Assembly: GCF_904849725.1 (NCBI RefSeq)
Contig: NC_058522.1
Location: 230,181,084 to 230,245,083 of the forward strand
Direction: 5' to 3'
From: Hordeum vulgare subsp. vulgare
Taxonomy: Eukaryota > Streptophyta > Magnoliopsida > Poales > Poaceae
DNA: 64,000 nt
The translations under genes were made by a program, and so were the position numbers. Positions 34,013 to 45,662 of the stretch are shown here, one piece after another (within the stretch, counting starts at the first letter, position 1; each line of letters begins with the position of its first letter). The notes under the pieces were generated by a model. It made no database searches and was not told the DNA's origin. It saw only the letters and a list, made by a program, of their open reading frames with translations.

Positions 34013-34600
34013 GGGGTGCCCGAGCCTCTAACGTTCTCGAGGAACCTCCCAAGCCCCTCCCCAAGTGCTCTAGAGCTCCTTATTGCTCCCTGGCCGAAGG
34101 CCGCCGCCATTCCCCTCGGCCTTCGTGCTGTGACCCTCACTCCGGACGTCCCCCGCTCTGTTCGAGCCCACCAACGGATGCACCGTCACCCAAGGACCCC
34201 ATCCCCACCTTCGCCTGCTCCGGGAAACCCTCCGGTCACCGGAATCTCGCCGGAGCCGAGTCGTAGCCGACGCGGGATGCTACGCCACCAAGGCCTCCCA
34301 AGTGGCCGTGTACCCCGCGAATGGATGCGCCACTCGCCGGCGGGCCCTCCGGTGGCCTCCGTCTGGTCAGGGGTGGCCGGAGCCGCCCTGGCGAACGTCG
34401 GCGCCCTCTCTCTGCCTCGCAGGCACAAGCGAGAGGTAGAGCACGGCCAGGTGGGAAGAGAGAGAAAGAGAGGATGGGTGGACCCCAAGCGTAAGAGAGA
34501 GATAGGAGATAGGAGAGACAGGGCGGTCCCACCCGTCAGCCGGTTAGAAGTCAAACCCTCAGGCCCGCGCGTTTTTAAAGTGAAGGCATAAACTGTAAAG

Positions 34601-34626
34601 TACGCTTTCGGTTTACCGAAAGCGTA
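34601..34626. repeat. Perfect 12-bp inverted repeat in LARD 3' LTR
   Basis: TACGCTTTCGGT (34601-34612), spacer TT, ACCGAAAGCGTA (34615-34626). About 590 bp below the TATA box, so within the transcribed part of the LTR if transcription starts near 34040. Confidence 0.85.
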
Positions 34627-35251
34627 TTTCTTGAAATGCGTCTTCGATTTTAAACCCCGCTGGCCGAACAGCCTAAGTTGTGGACGTTCACTGGTTTAGA
34701 CCAAAAATGGATAAGTTTTTATTTATTTTCTGCCTAAACAATGAACGGACATAACTTTGCGCTCGTAGCTCCGATTGAGATAAAACGAGCTCTCACGTCT
34801 TCGTCTCATCGAGCCCGTTTCGATAGTATCATTTTCATAATATGTTTGCACAGTAGAAATGACTGTTTTTCCCTTGCCCTCCAATTGAGCCCTCAGAGAG
34901 GGAAACCTCTCCGGCAAATCTTCCCGGTGTTTTATTGCGCTTCTTCCCGAAGAGTTCATCGACCCTCACGCAAGCCAACCTCCTACTATGAGATCCGGAC
35001 TTGCGTGATAACTTTGCTTGCACTCTGTGCGTTTATCTATATCACCTGTTAGTCTGCATTTGCATATAACTGTGATGACATTAGTAATAGTTATTAGTAT
35101 TACTTTTCATCTAATTTATGCCCTCAAACTTTGCTCTGTGTTGCTCTTGCATTTAATTTATAATGCTTATCCTAGAGTGTATAGTAATGTGTTGTACGTG
35201 ACTCCGACGAACCCTAGCTCGCATTTTCTTCAATGATGGCACCATGCCTGA

Positions 35252-35480
35252 GTCTGAGCTGCTTCTGACCGTCCGGGGTGGATGCCAACTTTATATTTCT
35301 CTTGTCAGCAGGTAGCTCGTGTTCTGAGCTGCTTTTTGACCGTCACGGGCAACTGCTGAATTTCTTTCCGTGGTAGTGACCCTATGCTCTAAGTTGGTCT
35401 TCGGTCGTCTTAGGGAGCTGCTACATTCTTCTTATCAACACCGTCTCATGCTCTGAGCTGCTTTCCAGCCGTCTTGAGTC
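35252..35480 (+). repeat. Four imperfect GAGCTG repeats in LARD 3' LTR
   Basis: Counterpart of 28005-28240, with units such as TCTGAGCTGCTTCTGACCGTC and CTGAGCTGCTTTCCAGCCGTC. Confidence 0.75.
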
Positions 35481-36938
35481 GGGGTTGAGTTATTCTGGTA
35501 ATGTCCCAGATCTGTGTTGTAATGACCTTTCTGGTGGCTACCGATTTATTTGCCGATTTTATGCGAGGGTTCCGAAGGTCTAACTTCTAGCTAGAATCTG
35601 TAAAGTAATAGTTTTCCATTTACATTATACTGTTGAGATTACTGTTTATGATTACTTTGTGTTTCATCCGACAGTTTATGAATATGGATTAACAGTAGTG
35701 GCTTGAGTTTATTAATTATCGGATTGCTATGAGATCGTAGTGTCATCTATGACAGATAATATTCAGGATAAGATACCTAGTTGGTTGATCAGAGTCACCT
35801 GTCCGGGCTCATCAGTGCAACCACATTTGCCGATATGGGACGGCCTTGACTTGCGTTTATCACGTGCTCTTTCACCGGTACCTCCAAAGAGGGAGGGTTA
35901 TGCACGCGTGCTACCCTGATCAGGTAGGCGGTGATAACCCTGTGAGCCAGTTGAGTTGTTTGTGTCGGCGTACCCGGATGGGACAGTTTAGTTTGGCCAC
36001 GATAGTGGCAGGTGTCATGAGGATACAGGGCCACCCAGGGGAGGACTCCGGGGGAGGATGAATGCCGGTGGTACGATGAAAGAGTCACGGGTCAGACAAG
36101 TTTCGTTGGAGCAATGCTGGTCCACCCGAATGGGATCACGAGCTTAGTGCTCCATAGTGTGGGTAAAGTGTGCAACCTCGGCAGAGTGTCAAATCTATTC
36201 GAATAGCCGCGTCCACTGTATTGGACAGCCCGGCCAGACCTGAGTAGACGGTCAACCATATCAGTGTTAGTAATGATGGTAGAACTCATCTCGTGTGAAC
36301 ATCAGAGGATGTTGATAACATGATGTGTTGGCCAAGAGAAGACTATATGATAAATGGTCAGATGACCATGCAATGGGATTTGGATCCGTTCCGATTAGAT
36401 TACGAGTATGTCGGGGGTTACGGGACAACCCATAAGAGAGTAAGTTAATATTCGGTGACAGTAAGTTGGTTAAGCACTTGTTGTGATCTTTGCCATGCTA
36501 GTGAGGTAGATTACATGTTTAGTCCATGTCATGCTATGCTTGATACATATTTTTCCTGTTAATTCCATGTCATGCTTAGAATAGCTATTATATGATTATT
36601 ATGCTTGCTTTGTTATCTGCTGTTTGGATGCTATGTATTTGGTTGTCTTGCGAGTACATTCAAAGTACTCACCTGGCCTTGCACGTGGCCAGGTGCAGGA
36701 GAAGATTCGCCGTGCTAGATCGTGGCCTAGCCAGTCCTGCGAGTTATGGAGCCAAGCCAGGGACGTCGTTGCCGCTGTATCAAGACCTCTGCTGCCATTT
36801 AGTTAGCTTTGGAGTTGTGTAATACTCCATTATATTAATAAAGCCATTTTTGCATGGAATTTCTGTATGATGTCTTTGGCGTACGTCTAGTCTTATCCTA
36901 GGGTCGGATGTGCGTCGGCCCTATACCGGGGTGCCACA

Positions 36939-37375
36939 AAAGCTTAATGTTTATTGCGCCAAATCTTTTATGGAAACTGCTTCTTTCCATGAATTTAGAA
37001 ATAAATATGGTCTTGACTCTAAGATGGCAGCGACTATTTGTGAATCTTTTGCTGCCTATGTTGATCTTCCCAAGGAGAAGTGGTTTAAATATCATCCTCC
37101 CATTGAGAAATTACCTGAGGAACCTATTAAAATTAAGAAGGAAGAAATAATTGTTAACCATGTTGATCCAAATTTTCCTACTAGTTACATTGAGTAACCT
37201 ACTTTCCTTGATAGGATTTGGGAACATGCTAAGGCTGCAACCATGGTTAATAGAATTATGTTAGGACACCTAAACCTTGTGAACAAATAAATGTTGGGCC
37301 TAATGTTGCTATAGTTAAAGATCTCCTAGTTTATTATATTGATGGGCGTGTTATTTACCTTTATGATGAAGCTGC
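36939..37375 (+). pseudogene. Athila gag, C-terminal part
   Basis: Resumes the gag cut at 11860. An open frame reads YCAKSFMETASFHEFRNKYG, FAAYVDLPKEKWFKY and KIKKEEIIVNHVDPN, ending at a stop at 37195. It is followed by degraded coding traces (PTFLDRIWEHAK) up to the protease. This region is typical for gag C-termini of grass Athila elements. Confidence 0.75.
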
Positions 37376-37376
37376 T

Positions 37377-37847
37377 ATGATTGCAAAACTTGTTAGAAGC
37401 AAGCGAGATGAACTCGATAAAAATAAACCAGTGGTAGGCATGCCTGTCATATTAGTTAAAATTGGAGATCATTGCTATCATGGCATGTGTGATATTGGTG
37501 ATAGTGTTAGTGCTATACCCTTTACATTATATCAAGAAATCATGCATGATATAGCACCCTCTGATATTGAAGATATCGATGTCACCATTAAACTTGCAAA
37601 CCATGATACTATTTCACCACTTGGGATTGTTAGAGATGTTGAAGTCTTGTGCGGAAAAGTCAAGTACCCCACTAATTTGTTAGTACTTGGTTCAGAACAA
37701 GATAACTTTTGTCCCATCATATTTGGTAGACCTTTGTTGAATATTGTTAATGCTGAAATTAATTATGCTACTGAGAAGGTCAAAGTGAGCATTGGTGATA
37801 TGTCTCATGAGTTTAATTTCTCCAAGTTTAGTAAACAGCCACATTAA
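37377..37847 (+). pseudogene. Athila aspartic protease
   Basis: The retroviral-type protease that processes the polyprotein. The open frame has VVGMPVILVKIGDHCYHG, then the active-site segment CDIGDSVSAIPF with D-x-G kept. It continues with IKLANHDTISPLGIVRDVEV and FCPIIFGRPLLNIVNAEI, the usual C-terminal hydrophobic strand. Bounded by stops, so it survives as an isolated domain of the broken polyprotein. Confidence 0.8.
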
Positions 37848-37853
37848 AAAGAA

Positions 37854-39304
37854 TTGCCTAATAAGGATGAAATAATTGGTCTTGATTCTATTGTCGTGCC
37901 TCCTAGAGATCCACTAGAACAATATTTGGTAGACCATGAGAATGATATGCATTTGAGTGAAAGGAATGAAATATATAAGATATTCTTTGATCAACAACCT
38001 ATCCTTAAGCATAACCTATCAGTTGAGATTTTAGGTGATCCTCCTCCACCCAAGGGAGATCCCGTGTTTGACGTTAAGACAGTACATGATACTTTGAAGT
38101 ATGTTTAACTTGATGCAAAGAAGATATATCCTCTTATTATTAGTGCTAACCTTTGAGAGCATGAAGAAAAGAGATTACTCAAAACTTTAAGGAAGCACAA
38201 GGCTTATATTGGTTATACTCTTGATGATATTAAGGGCATAAGCTCCACTCTCTGTCAGCACAAGATTAGTATGAAACCGGATGCTAAACTAGTCGTTGAT
38301 CATCAACACGGTCTCAACCCGAAGATGAATGAGGGGGTAAGAACTGAAATACTAAAATTTCTGGAGCCATTTAAAAATTATCCTATTGCTTATAGTAAAT
38401 GGGTATTGTGTTCCTAAGAAAGGTGGTATAACTATTGTTCCTAATGATAAAAATGAACTTATTCCACAAAGGATGGTAATTGATTTCAGGAAATTTAATA
38501 AAGCTATTAGAAAAATATCATTACCCCTTGCCTTTTATTGGTCAAATATTAGAAAATTTATCTAAGAACACACACTTTTGCCTCCTTGATGGATATTTTG
38601 GATTCTCTCAAATATCCGTGTCAAAAGAGGACCAAGAGAAAAACTACCTTTACTTGCCCTTTTGGAACTTATGATTATATGCATATGCCTTTTGGTCTAT
38701 GCAATGCACCTCCTACCTTTCAAAGATGTAGGACCACTATTTTCTCTGACTTCTGTGAAAATATTGTTGAGGTTTTCATGGATGATTTTTTCGTTTATAG
38801 GACTTATTTTGATAATTGCTTGAGCAACCTTGATTGAGTTTTGCATAGATATGAAGAAACTAATCTTGTCTTCAATTGGGAGAAGTGCCACTTTATGGTG
38901 AATGAAGGTATGGTACTTGGGTATAAAATTTCTGAACGAGGTATTGAGGTAGATAAGGCCAAAGTTTATGCAATAGAAAAATGCCTTGCCCTAAAGATAT
39001 CAAAGGTATAAGAACTTTACTCGATCATGCTGGTTTCTATAGGCATTTTATTAAATATTTCTCAAAGATTTCTAGGCCATTCACTAATATTCTTCAAAAA
39101 TATGTTCCTTTTGTTTTTTATGATGATTTTGTAGAAGCCTTTGAAATGCTTAAGAAAGCCTTAATTTCTACACGTACTCTACAAGCACCTCATTAGAACT
39201 TTCCCTTTAAATTCATGTGTGATGTTAGTGATTATGTTGTTGCTGCGGTTCTAGGGCAAAGAGTTGACAACAAATTGAGTGTTATTCATTTTTCTAGTAA
39301 GACC
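37854..39304 (+). pseudogene. Athila reverse transcriptase and start of RNase H
   Basis: RT in several frames. 37854-38108 is the protease-RT linker. 38400-38560 carries VPKKGG and ELIPQRMVIDFRKFNKA. 38586-38837 has the palm motif MPFGLCNAPPTFQ and the catalytic FMDDFFVY (F-x-DD). 38981-39196 has GFYRHFIKYFSKISRPF, and 39215-39304 begins RNase H (CDVSDYVVAAVLGQR, VIHFSSKT). At least four frameshifts or stops are needed to join them. The multimeric insertion at 39305 cuts RNase H; it resumes at 57512 with LDSAQRSYATTE. Confidence 0.85.
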
Positions 39305-40967
39305 TGATACGTCTCCAACGTATCTATAATTTTTGATGGTTCCATGCTATTATCTTGTCAACTTTGGATGTTTTATATGCATGAATATGCTATTTTATAT
39401 CTTTTTTGGGACTAACCTATTAACTCAGTGCCAAGTGCCAGTTTCTGTTTTTTCCGTGTTTTTGACCTTTTTCAGAGAATAATATCAAATGGAGTCCAAA
39501 TGGAATAAAACTTTCGCGATGATTTTTTTGGACCAAAAGAGACTCCCAAAGCTTTGGAAGAAGGCCAGAAGAGCCATGAGGGAGTCACAAGCCCAGGAGG
39601 CCCCCTAGGCCGGGCCTAGCAGGCTTGTGACCTCCTCGTGGGCCTAACTGACGTAATTCCACCGCCATAAATTCCTATAAATACAGAAACCCCAAAAATA
39701 AACCTAGATAGGGAGTTCCGCCACCGCAAGCCTGTGTAGCCACCAAAAACCAATCGGGAGCCCGTTCTGGCACCCTGCCGGAGGGGGAATCCATCTCCGG
39801 TGGCCATCTTCATCATCCCGGCGATCTCCATGACGAGGAGGGAGTAGTTCTCCCTCGGGGCTAAGGGTATGTACCAGTAGCTATGTGTTTGATCTCTCTC
39901 TCTCGTGTTCTTGAGATGTCATGATCTCAATATACCGCGGGCTTTGCTACTATAGTTGGATCCTATGATGTTCTTCCCCCTCTCCCTTCTTGTAATGAAT
40001 TGAGTTTTCCCTTTGGAGTTATCTCATCGGATTGAGTCTTTAAGAACACTTGATGTATGTCTTGCATGTGTCTATCTTTGGTGACAATGGGATATTCATG
40101 TGAGTACTTGATGTATGTTTTGGTGACCAACTTGCGGGTTTCGTGACATCTCGAACCTATGCATATGGGTTGGCACAAGTTTTGACTCTCCGGTAGAAAA
40201 TTTGGGGCACTCTTTGAAGTTCTATGTGTTGGTTGAATAGATGATTCTGAGATTATGTGATGCATATCGTATAATCATGCCCACGGATACTTGAGGTGAC
40301 AATGGAGTATCTAGGTGACATTAGGGTCTTGGTTGATATGTGTCTTAAGGTGTTATTCTAGTACGAACTCTATGATGGATTGAACGGAAAGAATAGCTTC
40401 ATGTTATTTTATTACGGATTCTTGAATAGATCGATCAGAAAGAATAACTTCGTGGTGGTTTCGTACCCGACAATAATCTCTTCATTTGTTCTCCGCTATT
40501 AGATACTTTGGAGTGACTCTTTGTTGCACGTTGAGGGAGAATTATATGATCCAATTATGTTATCATTGTGGAGAGAACTTCACTAGTGAAAGTATGAACC
40601 CTAGGCCTTGTTTCCACGCATTGCAATACCGTTCGTGCTCACTTTTACTTTTAGTTACCTTGATGTTTTTGTAATTTCAGATTACAAAAACCTATATCTA
40701 CCATCCATATTGCACTTGTATCACCATCTCTTCGCCGAACTAGTGCACCTACACAATTTACCATTGTATTGGGTGTGTTGGGGACACAAGAGACTCTTTG
40801 TTATTTGGTTGCAGGGCTGCTTGAGAGAGACCATCTTCATCCTACGCCTCCCGCGTATTGATAAACCTTAGGTCACCCACTTGAGGTAAAATTGCTACTG
40901 TCCTACAAACCTCTGCATTTGGAGGCCCAACAACGTCTACAAGGAGAAAGTTGCGTAGTAGACATCA
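39305..40967 (+). mobile_element. LTR1 of multimer (1663 bp)
   Basis: TGATACGTCTCCAACGTATC to GTAGTAGACATCA. A TATA box, TATAAATA, is at 39676-39683. Complete and collinear with LTR4. Confidence 0.92.
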
Positions 40968-40977
40968 ATCTCTTTTC

Positions 40978-40995
40978 TGGCGCCGTTGCTGGGGA
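40978..40995 (+). other. PBS of unit 1, tRNA-Asp type
   Basis: TGGCGCCGTTGCTGGGGA, one base from the consensus TGGCGCCGTTGCCGGGGA, ten bases after the LTR. Confidence 0.85.
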
Positions 40996-41091
40996 GGTTA
41001 ACGCTTGAAGGTATATCTTTAGATCTTGCAATAGAATCTTTTAGTTTCTTGTTTTATCACTAGTTTAGTCTATAAAAGAAAACTACAAAAA

Positions 41092-41883
41092 ATGGAATTA
41101 AGGCTGCCTCATATGCTTCATCTTTTCAACTTCTTTCGTGAAAATGATGGGAAGGAAAATTGTGCTCAAGTGCTAGAAGAAGAATTACATAGAATTCTTG
41201 GCATAAAATATGTGAATGATGAGCATGATTCCAATGTTGTTAGTATGAATACTTTGAATACCCATGATGCTAATGATATGCAAAGCCACAAGCTTGGGGA
41301 TGCTATGTTTGATGAAGATGATCTTTCTCGTTCCCCCACTTTGAATGATCAAATTTATTATGATGAAAGCATGCCCCCTATTTATGATGATTATTGTGAT
41401 GATAATTATGCTATAATAAAGAAAGATGATAAAACTTGTCACAATTATGAGTACCCTTTTACTGAACATTACTCTTTTAATGTGGAAACAATTCGTAGTG
41501 TTCAAGTCTTTTACGATACTCCCACTACTATTGATGAGAATAAATTTTCATATGTGGAGAGTAGTAAAATTTCTATGCTTGTAGATCATGAAAATAATGC
41601 TTTAGGTGCTGTTTATATTGTTGAATTCATTCATGATGCTACTGAAAATTATTATGAGATAGGATCATATGCTTCTACATATTGCAATAACATCAAGTTT
41701 CCTCTCTATGTGATGAAATCTTTGAAGTCATGCTTGTTTTTCCTTCCTATGCTAGTTGATTCTTGCTCCAATAAATTATTTCTTCACAAAATCCCTATCC
41801 ATAGGAAGTGGGTTAGACTTAAATGTGCTAGTCATATGCTCCATGATGCTTCCATTATGTTTCAATCCTTATCTTTTATGTGA
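41092..41883 (+). CDS. Unit 1 ORF, 263 aa, unknown function
   Basis: ATG 41092, 110 bp after the PBS, starts MELRLPHMLHLFNFF. The protein is acidic, with many Asp/Asn/Tyr (DEHDSNVVSMN, YYDESMPPIYDDYCDD), a middle SFNVETIRSVQVFYDTPTTI, and a Cys/Phe-rich end (SCLFFLPMLVDSCSNK). No zinc knuckle, D-x-G or polymerase motif is seen. It takes the gag position but does not look like gag. The copy in unit 2 (50750-51541) has the same length and is also open, despite many substitutions. That suggests either constraint or recent duplication. No other gene in the unit. Confidence 0.7.
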   Translation: MELRLPHMLHLFNFFRENDGKENCAQVLEEELHRILGIKYVNDEHDSNVVSMNTLNTHDANDMQSHKLGDAMFDEDDLSRSPTLNDQIYYDESMPPIYDDYCDDNYAIIKKDDKTCHNYEYPFTEHYSFNVETIRSVQVFYDTPTTIDENKFSYVESSKISMLVDHENNALGAVYIVEFIHDATENYYEIGSYASTYCNNIKFPLYVMKSLKSCLFFLPMLVDSCSNKLFLHKIPIHRKWVRLKCASHMLHDASIMFQSLSFM

Positions 41884-44579
41884 GCATCATTGAAATCATC
41901 ATGCCTAGCTTGAAAGGCATTAAAGAAAAGTGCTTGTTGGGAGACAACCCAATATGTATACTTACTATTTCTGTGTGTTCACATGATTAAGCTACTGTAT
42001 TAATCATGTTTTATTTCCTTAGTTTCAATAAAGTGCCAAGTAAAGCCTTTATGATTAGTTTGGGTGACACTTGTTTGATCATGCTGAAAAAGACAGAAAC
42101 TTTGCGCTCGCGAAAGCATTTCTAATTTATATCCAGAAAGTTCTTTTAGGTTGATTCTTTTTGCTTCAGATTTATATACAAATTGTCTTAATTTTGATAA
42201 TTGTTTCAGAATTTTTGGAGGTGCATAAGTATTGTTAGCATTCAGATCATTACAGACTGTTTTGTTTTTGACAGATTCTGTTTTCAATGCATAGTTTGCT
42301 TGTTTCGGTGTTTCCATATATTATATTGAGTAATATAAATTGTGGAAATAATAAAATACAGTAGGCATTGTGTGAAAATAATTATGAGTCTTGTTTTGAC
42401 AGTACCCAAGTGATTCATTTGCTCGTTATCATACTAACCCATCTCACGAAGTTTCGTTAAGTTTTGTGTTGTGAAGTTTTCAAGTTTTGGGTAGAGTTTC
42501 GATGGACTATGGAACAAGGAGTAGCAAGAGACTAAGCTTGGGGATGCCCAAGTCACCCCAAATCCATATTCAAGGACACCAAAGAGCCCAAGCTTGGGGA
42601 TGCCCCATGAAGACATCCCCTCTTTCGTCTTCAATCCATCGGTAACTTTACTTGGGGCTATATTTTTATTCACCACATGATATGTGTTTTGCTTGGAGCG
42701 TCATTTTATTTTGTTTTAATAAGGTACTTAGGATCTGAAATTCTTAGATGGGAGAGTCTTCACATAGCCAAATAATTATTCAACTACTCATTGAGATTCA
42801 CTTATATCTTTTGGAGTAGTTTGCCTTTTGCTCTAGTACTTCACTTATATCTTTTTAGAGCACGGCGGTGTCATATTTTGTAGAAATAAAAACTCTAGAT
42901 CTTCACTTATATCTTTTTGAGAGTGCTTTCTCTAAGTAACTTGGTAATTGGCATGTGCCATGAAATTAGTCCTAAATATGATAGGCATCCAAAGAGGATA
43001 TAATAAAAACTTCCATATTCAAGTGCATTGATCAGTAAGAGAAGTTTGATTCCTCACAATTAGTTTGAGATATGGATATGGTAATATTAGAGTCATGTTA
43101 GTAGGGTGTTGTGAATCTAGAAATACTTGTGTTGAGGTTATCTATTCCCGTAGCATGCACGTATGGTGAACCGCTATGTTAGGAACTCAGAGCATAATTG
43201 ATTTATTAATTGTCATCTTTTGTGTGGCGGTCGGGATCGCGCGATGGTTAACACCTACCAACCCTTCCCCTAGGAGTATACGTTTAGCACTTTCTTTCGA
43301 TTACTAATAAAACTTTCGCAATAAATATATGAGTTCTTCATGACTAATGTGAGTCCATGGTATAGATGCACTTTTACCTTCCACCATTGCTAGCCTCTCT
43401 AGTACCGCGCAACTTTCGCCGGTGCACAAACCAACCATATACCTTCCTCAAAACAACCACCATACCTACCTATTATGGCATTTTCATTGCCATTCCGAGA
43501 TATATTGCCATGCAACTCCCACCGTTCTGTCTCATGACATGTGTCGTCACTTTCATATTTCCATTGCATGATCGTAAGATAGCTAGCGATATGTTTCAAC
43601 GTCAGACGCTAAGCTAGATCGTTGCACATCCCAGTACACTGCCGGAGGCATTTCATATAGAGTCATCATTGTTCTAAGTATTGAGTTGTAAGTAAATAAA
43701 AGTGTGATGATCATCATTATTAGAGCATTGTCCCATGTGAGGAAATAAAAAAATGAAAAAAAGTGAGGCCAAAGAGCCCAAACAACAACAAAAAAATGAG
43801 AGAAAAAGAGAGAAGGGACAATGCTACTATCCTTTACCACACTTGTGCTTCAAAGTAGGACCATGATCTTCATGATAGAGAGTCTCTTGTCTTGTCACTT
43901 CCATATACTAGTGGGAATTTTCATTTTATAACTTGGCTTGTATATTCAAATGATGGGCTTCCTCAAAATTGCCCTAGGTCTTCGTGAGCAAGCAAGTTGA
44001 ATGCAGACCCACTAGTTTTCTTTTTTGAGCTTCCATACACTTTTAGCTCTAGTGCATCCGTTGCATGGCAATCCCTAATCACTCACATTGATATCTATTG
44101 ATGGGCATATCCATAGCCCATTAATACGCCGAGTCAATGTGACCATCTCCTCCTTTTTGCCTCACAACCTCCACCACACTCTATTCCACCTATAGTGATA
44201 TATCCATGGCTCACGGTCATGTATTGCGTGAGAGTTGAAAAGGTTTGAGAAAGTAAGAGTTCAAAAACAATTACTTGGCCAATACCAGGGTTGTGCATGA
44301 TTTAAATTCGTTGTGTGGGGATGATGGAGCATAGCCAGACTATATGATTTTGTAGGGATAACTTTCTTTGGCCTTGTTATTTCACAAGTTCAGGATTACT
44401 TTGCTAGTATGCTTGAAGTATTATCGTTTTCATGTCAATAGTAAACTATTGTTTTGAATCTTACGGTTCTGAACATTCATGTCACAAGAAATAAGTTACA
44501 AAGAACAAATATGTTAGGTAGAATTCCACATCAAAAATTCGGTCTTTATCACTTCCCTACTGGAGGACGAGCAGGAGTT
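41884..44579 (+). other. Unit 1 non-coding internal region
   Basis: No ORF of substance. Two copies of AAGCTTGGGGATGC (42534-42547 and 42590-42603) repeat the PPT sequence. CACTTATATCTTTT recurs at about 42799, 42842 and 42904. An A-rich stretch lies near 43745-43815. Confidence 0.6.
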
Positions 44580-44594
44580 AAGCTTGGGGATGCT
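44580..44594 (+). other. PPT of unit 1
   Basis: AAGCTTGGGGATGCT directly before the LTR2 start TGATAC. Related to the Athila PPT AAGCTTGGGGGAGT at 61584-61597. Confidence 0.8.
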
Positions 44595-45634
44595 TGATAC
44601 GTCTCCAACGTATCTATAATTTTTGATGGTTCCATGCTATTATCTTGTCAACTTTGGATGTTTTATATGCATGAATATGCTATTTTGTATCTTTTTTGGG
44701 ACTAACCTATTAACTCAGTGCCAAGTGCATGTTTCTGTTTTTCCGTGTTTTTGACCTTTTTCAGAGAAGAATATCAAACGGAGTCCAAATGGAATAAAAC
44801 TTTCGCGATGATTTTTTTGGACCAAAAGAGAGTCCTGAAGCTTTGGAAGAAGGCCAGAAGAGCCAAGAGGGAGTCACAAGCCCAGCAGGCCCGCCCCCGC
44901 CCCCCTAGGCCAAGCCAAGAGTTTTCACTCTCCGGTAGAAACTTTGGGGCACTCTTTGAAGTTCTATGTGTTGGTTGAATAGATGATTCTGAGATTGTGT
45001 GATGCATATCGTATAATCATGCCCACGGATACTTGAGGTGACAATGGAGTATCTAGGTGACATTAGGGTCTTGGTTGATGTGTGTCTTAAGGTGTTATTC
45101 TAGTACGAACTCTATGATGGATTGAACGGAAAGAATAGCTTCGTGTTATTTTACTACAGACTCTTGAATAGATCGATTAGAAAGAATAACTTTCTGGTGG
45201 TTTCGTACCCGACAATAATCTCTTTGTTTGTACTCCGCTATTAGTTACTTTGGAGTGACTCTTGGTTGCATGTTGAGGGATAGTTATATGATCCAATTAT
45301 GTTATCATTGTTGAGAGAACTTCACTAGTGAAAGTATGAACCCTAGGCCTTGTTTCCACGCATTGCAATACCGTTTGTGCTCACTTTTACTTTTAGTTAC
45401 CTTGCTGTTTTTGTAATTTCAGATTACAAAAACCTATATCTACCATCCATATTGCACTTGTATCACCATCTCTTTGCCAAACTAGTGCACCTATACAATT
45501 TACCATTGTATTGGGTGTCACGCCCAAGATGCGACCCTATCCTCAATTTGGCACGAAGGCCTCGTCAGGGATAGAAGCGCATCTTGTCGTGTCGCGAGAA
45601 TGGATATCGTTACAAGTACATGTACTGAAAGGAA

Positions 45635-45662
45635 GATATATATATATATATATATATATAAT
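45635..45662. repeat. AT microsatellite
   Basis: About 14 uninterrupted AT units inside the solo LTR. Confidence 0.95.

Larger units (their letters stand above)
11861..36938 (+). mobile_element. LARD-like non-autonomous LTR element, 4.4-kb LTRs
   Basis: Own sequence about 11.6 kb: 5' LTR (11861-11924 plus 25445-29716), internal region 29717-32526 and 3' LTR 32527-36938. LTRs open TGTAACACCCC and end GGGGTGCCACA. Internal DNA is only 2.8 kb, has an initiator tRNA-Met PBS, one short ORF and no pol. Very long LTRs around a short pol-less core are the defining architecture of large retrotransposon derivatives (LARDs, such as Sukkula in barley). Flanks are AAAGA (11856-11860) and AAAGC (36939-36943), a TSD with one change. 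It sits in Athila gag. Confidence 0.85.
32527..36938 (+). mobile_element. LARD 3' LTR (4412 bp)
   Basis: Uninterrupted copy: TGTAACACCCCAAAAATCGGG to GGGGTGCCACA. It contains the TATA box (34004), the GC-rich block (34020-34560), the perfect hairpin (34601-34626) and the GAGCTG array (35252-35480). ORFs in the GC-rich block are open on both strands and probably have no coding meaning. Confidence 0.9.

Noticed and set aside
45635..45662. AT repeat as a functional element
   Set aside because: An ordinary microsatellite with no flanking structure of note.
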